Source: a bacterium (GTDB lineage: Bacteria; SZUA-79; Acidulodesulfobacterales; Acidulodesulfobacteraceae). From it: 5,825 nucleotides of DNA. The notes beneath the pieces are model-generated. The model ran no database searches and was not told where the DNA came from. It worked only from the letters and a program-made list of their open reading frames with translations. The translations under genes and the position numbers were made by a program. Every line of letters begins with the position of its first letter. Within the stretch, counting starts at the first letter, position 1. The stretch lies in contig JAJYHI010000012.1 of assembly GCA_021784835.1 (NCBI GenBank), positions 1-5,825 on the forward strand, given 5' to 3'. Below, piece after piece: positions 1-5,825 of this stretch.

Positions 1-1139
1 TCGCTTTCCGAATAAGCAGAAAATAAATCTTCAATCTCTTTCTTAAAATCTTCGTTGCCGTTTGAACATAATACGTATTTCGGTATTCCGCCCATTTCCA
101 AGAGATAGCCGGTAAGCCCTACAAGCACATCGGGGTCGCCGAATATAGCAAACTTTTTCCCATGAATATATTGCTGGGCATCGGTCATAGAATCTATGGC
201 TTTTCCTCTTTCATCTTCTAATTCCTTAGGAACTTCTTTATCCGATATTTCTGAAAGCGTCATTAAAAATTCATCGGTGGCTTTAATTCCTATCGGGCTT
301 TTAACTATCCTTACATCCTGTCCTAGTTTCTCCGACAGCGTTGCAGAGGTCTTTTTTGTCGAATATTTTTGCAGAACGACGGTAGCCTTATTATTCAGGC
401 AATTTTTAACGTCTTCAAGTTTAGTCGCGCCGTCCGGATACATTTTATACTCGCCGTTTAAAGGACTGTCTAACGTGTTTGAATAATCGGCAAGAACAAG
501 AAAATTAATTCCGAAAATTTTTAAAATTCTTTTGACTTCGTTTATATTGCCAATCGTAGTTTCAAAACCAGGAATTATATTGATTATATCGGTTTTAGCG
601 GCATCCGTTTTTTTGCCGAGAGTTTCGATTATCGCATTAAGCATACTGTCGTAACCTTCGAGATGCGAACCTACAAAACTCGGAGTATTTGCATACGGCG
701 CCGCTATATCATCGGTTAAAATACCTTTTTCTCTTGCATTGCCGACGATAGAACCAAGGTCGTCTCCTATAATTTCAGACATGCAAGTCGTAGATATCGC
801 AAACATTTTCGGCTTATACAGAGCCGTTGCATTTTTAAAGCCTTCAAATCCGTTTGCCTGCCCGCCGAAAACGGCGCCGTCTTCGGTTAAAGACGTGCAG
901 ACCGCCGCAAAAGGCTCCCTGAAATGGCGCGATAAATTATTTCTGTAATATGCGACGCAACCGTGTGAACCGTGAACGAAAGGCATTGTATCTTCGAAGC
1001 CTGCGGCGCACAGTACGGCGCCAAGCGGTTGGCATGCTCTTTCCGGATTTATTACTATAGCTTTCCTGTTGAAATTTTTCTCTTTATATTCCTCGGTATT
1101 CATCCAGCCTTTTATCTTTTTTACTTCTTCTTTTTCCAT
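1..1139 (-). CDS. nifK: Nitrogenase MoFe protein beta subunit NifK (C-terminus cut off by window edge)
   Basis: NifK pairs with NifD to form the alpha2beta2 MoFe protein in the cytoplasm, and the P-cluster sits at the NifD-NifK interface. I translated 379 complete codons from the minus strand; about 80 C-terminal residues of a roughly 460-residue family member lie beyond the window. The three P-cluster cysteines are visible: Cys36 in RACQPLGAVLC, Cys61 in GSHGCVAYYR and Cys119 in STTCMSEIIGDDL. RHFREP (71-76), FGGQ and TPSFVGSH are also typical. The N-terminus lacks the roughly 35-residue extension of Azotobacter-type NifK, as in the shorter NifK of many anaerobes. The start is the ATG at 1139, with GGAGGT at 1146-1151 and a 6-nt spacer. 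It lies 63 nt after nifD, probably in the same transcript. No frameshift or stop is seen. Confidence 0.97.
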   Translation of the reverse strand, partial: MEKEEVKKIKGWMNTEEYKEKNFNRKAIVINPERACQPLGAVLCAAGFEDTMPFVHGSHGCVAYYRNNLSRHFREPFAAVCTSLTEDGAVFGGQANGFEGFKNATALYKPKMFAISTTCMSEIIGDDLGSIVGNAREKGILTDDIAAPYANTPSFVGSHLEGYDSMLNAIIETLGKKTDAAKTDIINIIPGFETTIGNINEVKRILKIFGINFLVLADYSNTLDSPLNGEYKMYPDGATKLEDVKNCLNNKATVVLQKYSTKKTSATLSEKLGQDVRIVKSPIGIKATDEFLMTLSEISDKEVPKELEDERGKAIDSMTDAQQYIHGKKFAIFGDPDVLVGLTGYLLEMGGIPKYVLCSNGNEDFKKEIEDLFSAYSES

Positions 1140-1202
1140 AATAAAACCTCCGGTATTATTTTTATAATTTTAATTACTTAACTTAATAAAATATTATTCC
1201 TT

Positions 1203-2639
1203 TTATTTTTTCCAGAGCGGCTTAACTAATTTCCAAGACGGACTGTTTATAGCAAGATCCATATCCCGAGCAAAAATTTCAAATCCGTCGTAACCGTGGT
1301 ACGGCCCCGAATAATCCCACGAGTGCATCTGCCTGAACGGTATGCCCATTTTTTGAAAAACATATTTTTCTTTTATGCCTGAAGCGACTAAATCGGGCTT
1401 AAGCTTGTTTGCAAGTTCCACAAATTCATACTCGTTCATGTCGTCTGCGACTATCGTTCCGTTTTCGACTTCTTTCGTAGTTCTTTCATAATCGTCGTTG
1501 TGGGCAAATTCGTATGCGGTAGAAACTACTTTCATTCCTAAATCTTCATAAGCTCCGACTATATGGCGCGGCCTCAAACCGCCGACTAAAAGCATTACCT
1601 TTTTTCCTTCTAATCTGGGACGATATTTATCTATAACCGCCTGCATTTTTGGTTCATAAGCCTTAATAACCTCTTCAGACTTTTCTTGTATATTTTCGTC
1701 GAATAATTTAGCTATTTTTCTTATGCTTTCTTTTATTTTCGTCGGACCGAAAAAATTATATTCTATCCACGGAATACCGTATTTTTCTTCAAAATGAGTC
1801 GCTATATAGTTCATCGATCTATAACAATGCAGAAGATTATAATTTACCCCGTGAGTTATCTTCATTTCTTCTATCGAACCGTCTCCCGACCAGTGCGCAA
1901 CAACGTTTAAACCCATTTCTTTAAATATTTTCATTGACGACCAGACATCGCCTCCTATATTGTAATCCCCTAATACTGCAACATCGTAAGGCGTCTTTTT
2001 GCTGTCGTCGATTTCTCCTTTTCCTACCACAAAATCCCTTATAGAATCGTTGGCTATATGATGTCCGAGAGACTGACTGACACCCCTAAATCCTTCGCAC
2101 CTTACCGGAATCACTGGAATACCTATCTCCTCCCCCATTCTTTTTGCGACGGATTCAATGTCGTCGCCTATTAATCCAATAGGACATTCGGATTCTATGA
2201 TTATTCCTTTTGCCGTGGGAAAAAGCTCGTGCAACTCCTTAATCGCCTGTTCTAATTTTTTGTCGCCGCCGAAAACAATATCTCTTTCCTTAAAATCGGT
2301 AGTAAATTGAAAAGGAACGAAATTTTCGACCGCCGGTTCGCCTTCCGCTAAGTTTCTTCTGGTTCCCCAGCTGTAATGGCCGCATCCTATCGGACCGTGG
2401 CTTATATTGATAACGTCTTTAACCGGCCCCCATACGACACCCTTTGAGCCTGCATAAGCGCAGCCTCTGGGAGTCATAACGCCGGGGAGGGATTTTACGT
2501 TTGATTTTGCGACGCAGGTTCCGCATGTTTCTTTATCGTTAATGCCGATATGTTCTTTTCTGTTTTTCTTTGCCCTTTCGGAATAAACGCTAAGAATATC
2601 TTCTACTATACTTTCTTGCTCCTTAAAATTAACCGCCAT
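1203..2639 (-). CDS. nifD: Nitrogenase MoFe protein alpha subunit NifD
   Basis: NifD carries FeMo-co, the N2 reduction site, and shares the P-cluster with NifK. The 478-residue product has the P-cluster ligands Cys60 ([10 protein letters not shown]), Cys86 (GPIGCGHYS) and Cys152 ([12 protein letters not shown]). It also has the FeMo-co ligands Cys272 ([11 protein letters not shown]) and His439 ([12 protein letters not shown]). Second-sphere residues matching Azotobacter Val70, Arg96, Gln191, His195 and Arg359 are Val68, Arg94, Gln189, His193 and Arg356. These motifs, and the lack of a vnfG or anfG gene after it, indicate the Mo enzyme rather than the V or Fe-only form. The frame stays open up to a TTG at 2687, but the ATG at 2639 has an ideal AAGGAG site 6 nt upstream and begins [10 protein letters not shown], so it is taken as the start. 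The length is normal and the frame intact. It follows the ferredoxin gene by 64 nt and precedes nifK. Confidence 0.98.
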   Translation of the reverse strand: MAVNFKEQESIVEDILSVYSERAKKNRKEHIGINDKETCGTCVAKSNVKSLPGVMTPRGCAYAGSKGVVWGPVKDVINISHGPIGCGHYSWGTRRNLAEGEPAVENFVPFQFTTDFKERDIVFGGDKKLEQAIKELHELFPTAKGIIIESECPIGLIGDDIESVAKRMGEEIGIPVIPVRCEGFRGVSQSLGHHIANDSIRDFVVGKGEIDDSKKTPYDVAVLGDYNIGGDVWSSMKIFKEMGLNVVAHWSGDGSIEEMKITHGVNYNLLHCYRSMNYIATHFEEKYGIPWIEYNFFGPTKIKESIRKIAKLFDENIQEKSEEVIKAYEPKMQAVIDKYRPRLEGKKVMLLVGGLRPRHIVGAYEDLGMKVVSTAYEFAHNDDYERTTKEVENGTIVADDMNEYEFVELANKLKPDLVASGIKEKYVFQKMGIPFRQMHSWDYSGPYHGYDGFEIFARDMDLAINSPSWKLVKPLWKK

Positions 2640-2645
2640 TTTAAA

Positions 2646-2651
2646 CTCCTT
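2646..2651 (-). promoter_or_regulatory. nifD ribosome binding site
   Basis: On the minus strand this reads AAGGAG, followed by a 6-nt spacer and the ATG at 2639. No such site precedes the in-frame TTG at 2687, so this decides the nifD start and removes 16 spurious N-terminal residues. Confidence 0.85.
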
Positions 2652-2703
2652 ATTTTTTATATTTAGTAAATTTATATTTAGATACAAATATTGTTCTTTA
2701 ATA

Positions 2704-3003
2704 TTAATTTTTACCGAGCGGCGAAAACTTATGCAGATGCATCGTCTTGTTCTTGGGACAAACTTTTTCGCAGCAGGTATCGCCTATGCAATTATCTAAA
2801 TTATCTATCTTTACTATCATTTTATCCCCGTCGTCTTCAAATACGTAAACTCCGCCCGGACAAACTTTTATACACCTTCCGCACGATATACAGTTCGCAT
2901 GGTCGAATTCTATTAGAAAATGCGGAACCCATTTTGCCCCGGAGCGACGCGGAGCATTTACGTAATTATCTATTTCGCCGGAGAAACCGTCCATAATACT
3001 CAT
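2704..3003 (-). CDS. FdxB-like nif-associated 2[4Fe-4S] ferredoxin with an Asp ligand substitution
   Basis: This is a small cytoplasmic iron-sulfur electron carrier of 99 residues. An N-terminal lead of about 37 residues containing [10 protein letters not shown] is followed by [12 protein letters not shown] (Cys38, 41, 44, 48) and then [14 protein letters not shown] (Cys72, Cys77, Cys78, Cys82). The length, the WxPxF lead and the spacing resemble the nif-specific ferredoxin III (FdxB) family. The second motif aligns as CxxDxxCxxxCP: Asp75 stands where the second Cys of the cluster is usual, and an extra Cys77 sits beside Cys78. The start ATG at 3003 has GGGAGG at 3013-3018 with a 9-nt spacer; Met4 is a less likely alternative. 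It lies 45 nt after the methyltransferase gene and 64 nt before nifD. An electron-supply role to NifB or another nif step is inferred from family and context only, so the symbol fdxB is withheld. Confidence 0.88.
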   Translation of the reverse strand: MSIMDGFSGEIDNYVNAPRRSGAKWVPHFLIEFDHANCISCGRCIKVCPGGVYVFEDDGDKMIVKIDNLDNCIGDTCCEKVCPKNKTMHLHKFSPLGKN

Positions 3004-3048
3004 ATTTTCTTTCCTCCCATTTTATACTTTTATATATATACCTTATCT

Positions 3049-3825
3049 TTATAAATTTAGTTTTTTTATAGTTATTTTTAAATCGAGTCCGTCGTGTTCT
3101 ATTAACGCAAATTTATCCAATCCGGCTTCTGACAAATGATTTCTATATTCTTCTAAGTCTAACGAGCAGTTCAATTTACGTCTGAGCGATTTTACTTTTT
3201 GGGGTTTCATATATTTAGTCAGCTCGGCAAATTCGTCTTCAGGAATATCTTTTCTGAACTCATATATAAAAATTTCCCCGCCGTGACTTAAAACCCTATA
3301 CATCTCTTTAAGGGAATCGATCTTATTTTCTAAACATTTATAAGTTCCTTTCAATAAAATCAAATCAAATTTTAAATTACAGAATGGCAGGTTTGCACTG
3401 TCGGCAATCATATATTTAAGTCTTGGTTCATAATAATGCAAATAATCCGGCTCTTTTTCAAACATTCCAATCGGCCCGCCATCCGTTTCAAATTCCGCAC
3501 GAAAAATATAACTATTCTTTAACGATTTATTAACAGCGTTATTTGCATGATTTATCATAACATGAGATTTATCGACGCCAATAACCATGGCACTAGGCAA
3601 AACTTCGCTTAATCTTCTCGCTATATAACCCGGTCCGCATCCTAAATCTAAAATATTTCTAGGATTATAGGAGATATCGTTTAAAATTTTATCGACAAAC
3701 GGTGCATAATCCTCTATCATTTTGATTTTAGTATCGCTGGTGGCTATATAAAGCTCTTCATCCTGAGAAAAACTTAAACTTTTCGAAAGTTTGCACCCTA
3801 AAACTGCATCTTCTTGCATTCGCAT
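3049..3825 (-). CDS. Class I SAM-dependent methyltransferase in the nif operon, substrate unknown
   Basis: This 258-residue soluble protein has a Rossmann-type methyltransferase core. It shows the SAM-binding motif ILDLGCGPG (58-66), the acidic residue Asp85 in VIGVDKS that should contact the SAM ribose, ADSANLPF (141-148), FDLILLKG (153-160) and the typical MYRVLSHGGEIFIYEF segment (175-190). Between Asn104 and Leu136 lies an insert of about 30 residues, rich in aromatic and acidic residues, where compact members go straight to the next strand. It has no signal peptide or membrane segment. The start ATG at 3825 has the strongest Shine-Dalgarno of the window (AAAGGAGGT, 5-nt spacer); Met3 is a weaker alternative. 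It overlaps nifB by 28 nt, suggesting translational coupling, and ferredoxin follows. The fold is clear. I recognise no standard nif gene of this kind and the substrate cannot be read from the sequence. Confidence 0.9.
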   Translation of the reverse strand: MRMQEDAVLGCKLSKSLSFSQDEELYIATSDTKIKMIEDYAPFVDKILNDISYNPRNILDLGCGPGYIARRLSEVLPSAMVIGVDKSHVMINHANNAVNKSLKNSYIFRAEFETDGGPIGMFEKEPDYLHYYEPRLKYMIADSANLPFCNLKFDLILLKGTYKCLENKIDSLKEMYRVLSHGGEIFIYEFRKDIPEDEFAELTKYMKPQKVKSLRRKLNCSLDLEEYRNHLSEAGLDKFALIEHDGLDLKITIKKLNL

Positions 3826-4721
3826 TTTAAACCTCCTTTCTCAGAAATTAGCTTGCCGCTCAAATCTTCGCTTAAAAGTCCGGCAGCATCGGAGCGGCAC
3901 TGCCTGCAATGCTCCATTATATTTATACCTTCAATGTCTTTGGTTATATCCGTAACGTCTTTTTTATCTGCGCCTTTTACTCCTATTTTTTCAAAATAAG
4001 ACTTTTTTGCAGGAATCATAGGCATAACGTTAAAAAGATATACTCCAAGTTTTTTTGCTTTTTCTGAAATATCTTTTATGTGAAAATCGTTTATACCTGG
4101 TATAAGAACGGAATTAATTTTTATCGTAAACCCCATTTTAATTGCGCTTTCTATACCTTTTATCTGTTTTTCAAGCAATATTTCAGCAGCATCTTTATCC
4201 GTATAAATAATATTCTTATAATCGACGTATCTGTAAATCTTGCTGGCAACGGAAACGTCTATGGCATTTAGCGTTACCGTAATAAATCTTACGCCCATAT
4301 CAAGCAGTTCTTCTAAATTGTCGCTTAAATTTAGACCGTTAGTACTCATGCATAGAATAATATCCGGAAACTCTTTTTTGACAAGCCCGAACGTCTTCAA
4401 AGTATTCAAAGGCTCGGCTAAGCTGTCGCCGGGACCCGCAACTGCGGCTACGCTTATATCGCCGAAAAACCTTTTTACCTCATATATCCTGCTTACCGCT
4501 TCTTCCGGCAAAAGCAGACTTGACGTTACCCCCGGCCTGGATTCATTCTGGCAGTCGTAGTCTCTGTGACAGTAGTTGCATGAAATATTGCACGATTTAG
4601 CAACCGGTAAATGAACTCTGCCATAACTTTTCGACGCTTCCTTATTGAAACAAGGGTGTTTGGAAATTTCCGTCGTAAAATTATTTTTAATACTATTATC
4701 GTTATTTTGATAGTTATTCAT
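3798..4721 (-). CDS. nifB: FeMo-cofactor biosynthesis radical SAM protein NifB (no NifX-like domain)
   Basis: NifB fuses two [4Fe-4S] units, with a SAM-derived carbide and an added sulfur, into the 8-iron NifB-co precursor of FeMo-co. The 307-residue product has HPCF (22-25), the radical SAM motif CNISCNYC (Cys44, 48, 51), Cys57 with NESRPGV (59-65), AGPGD (95-99), LCMSTNG (123-129, Cys124), KINSVLIPGIND (201-212) and HCRQCRSDAAGLL (271-283, Cys272 and Cys275). Cysteines outside the radical SAM motif are the expected ligands of the K-clusters. The protein ends soon after this last motif, so the NifX/NafY-like C-terminal domain of many proteobacterial NifB proteins is absent, as in archaeal and some anaerobe forms. 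A lysine-rich CEC tail ends the protein. The start ATG at 4721 has AAGGA 9 nt upstream, 18 nt after nifH; the 3' end overlaps the methyltransferase gene. Confidence 0.96.
   Translation of the reverse strand: MNNYQNNDNSIKNNFTTEISKHPCFNKEASKSYGRVHLPVAKSCNISCNYCHRDYDCQNESRPGVTSSLLLPEEAVSRIYEVKRFFGDISVAAVAGPGDSLAEPLNTLKTFGLVKKEFPDIILCMSTNGLNLSDNLEELLDMGVRFITVTLNAIDVSVASKIYRYVDYKNIIYTDKDAAEILLEKQIKGIESAIKMGFTIKINSVLIPGINDFHIKDISEKAKKLGVYLFNVMPMIPAKKSYFEKIGVKGADKKDVTDITKDIEGINIMEHCRQCRSDAAGLLSEDLSGKLISEKGGLKCECKKMQF
3831..3836 (-). promoter_or_regulatory. Methyltransferase ribosome binding site inside the nifB coding region
   Basis: The minus strand reads GGAGGT here (AAAGGAGGT over 3831-3839), 5 nt before the methyltransferase ATG at 3825. 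It lies within nifB, where it encodes Lys-Gly-Gly near the C-terminus. Ribosomes ending nifB at 3798 would therefore pass the start of the next gene, consistent with coupled translation. Confidence 0.8.
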
Positions 4722-4739
4722 ATATTAGTTTCCTTAAAA

Positions 4740-5707
<968 letters not shown>

Positions 5708-5715
<8 letters not shown>

Positions 5716-5725
5716 CATTGCCGCA
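5708..5725 (-). promoter_or_regulatory. Competing hairpin upstream of the nifH leader stem (antiterminator-like)
   Basis: The minus-strand RNA reads TGCGGC, a 6-nt loop AATGAC, then GCCGCA: a perfect 6-bp hairpin. Its second arm (5713-5708) is also part of the first arm of the terminator-like stem at 5647-5715, so both cannot form fully. A neighbouring small hairpin, GCGC-AAATGA-GCGC at 5740-5727, precedes it. This is the layout expected of a conformational switch, but no ligand or leader peptide is recognisable. Confidence 0.35.
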
Positions 5726-5825
5726 TGCGCTCATTTGCGCTTTATTTAAAATAGATATAAATTTAATATTTATTACGTTTAATAACTAATCCTCCAATAG
5801 TGTTTTAATTCCATTTCTTAAATTT

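Noticed and set aside
196..1181. Plus-strand open frames at 196-486, 739-948 and 972-1181.
   Set aside because: They lie opposite nifK (the last runs into the nifK-nifD spacer), lack family motifs and are shadows of it.
2640..2703. ATATTTAG repeated twice 15 nt apart in the ferredoxin-nifD spacer, as an operator or internal promoter.
   Set aside because: The spacer is nearly all A and T, so short repeats are expected by chance; no clear -35/-10 pair or hairpin was found.
3001..3020. Six-codon ORF (ATG inside the ferredoxin ribosome binding site) whose TGA overlaps the ferredoxin ATG.
   Set aside because: It has no ribosome binding site of its own and its ATG is part of the ATGGGAGG context; likely chance.
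5786..5825. Possible C-terminal tail of an upstream minus-strand gene (open frame ending in TAG at 5788-5786; a second open frame ends at 5807-5805).
   Set aside because: Only 12 codons are visible, two frames are open to the edge, and nothing identifies a protein. Sequence beyond 5825 is needed.

Overview
This window is one end of a molybdenum nitrogenase (nif) gene cluster. All six protein genes lie on the minus strand, so they are transcribed from high to low coordinates. The DNA is AT-rich, Shine-Dalgarno sites are strong (GGAGG-type), spacers are short and two genes overlap. This fits a bacterium fixing nitrogen under anaerobic or microaerobic conditions. The short-N-terminus NifK and stand-alone NifB recall anaerobe-type nif systems, while the nif-type ferredoxin recalls proteobacterial ones. 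A low-GC deltaproteobacterial-type lineage (for example an acidophilic sulfur-cycling one) is only a guess; a tree of the NifH and NifD proteins would decide it.

Layout in transcription order: (1) 5601-5825 is a non-coding leader or intergenic stretch. It holds a 19-bp stem followed by a T-rich run on the nifH strand, plus a second hairpin that would compete for the same stem arm. (2) nifH, dinitrogenase reductase, 4740-5600. (3) nifB, a FeMo-cofactor radical SAM enzyme without a NifX-like domain, 3798-4721. (4) A class I SAM-dependent methyltransferase of unknown substrate, overlapping nifB by 28 nt, 3049-3825. (5) An FdxB-like 2[4Fe-4S] ferredoxin with one cysteine ligand replaced by Asp, 2704-3003. 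(6) nifD, 1203-2639. (7) nifK, from 1139 to the window edge, with its C-terminus missing.

Together the genes encode the electron donor (NifH), the catalytic MoFe protein (NifDK), the enzyme that builds the NifB-co precursor of FeMo-co, and a likely electron carrier for one of these steps. The odd parts are the insertion of nifB, methyltransferase and ferredoxin genes between nifH and nifDK, the lack of the nifI1/nifI2 PII-like genes often found there in anaerobes, the methyltransferase itself, and the possible attenuator in the nifH leader. The first ATG with a good ribosome binding site was chosen for nifH and nifD in place of longer TTG-started reading frames.
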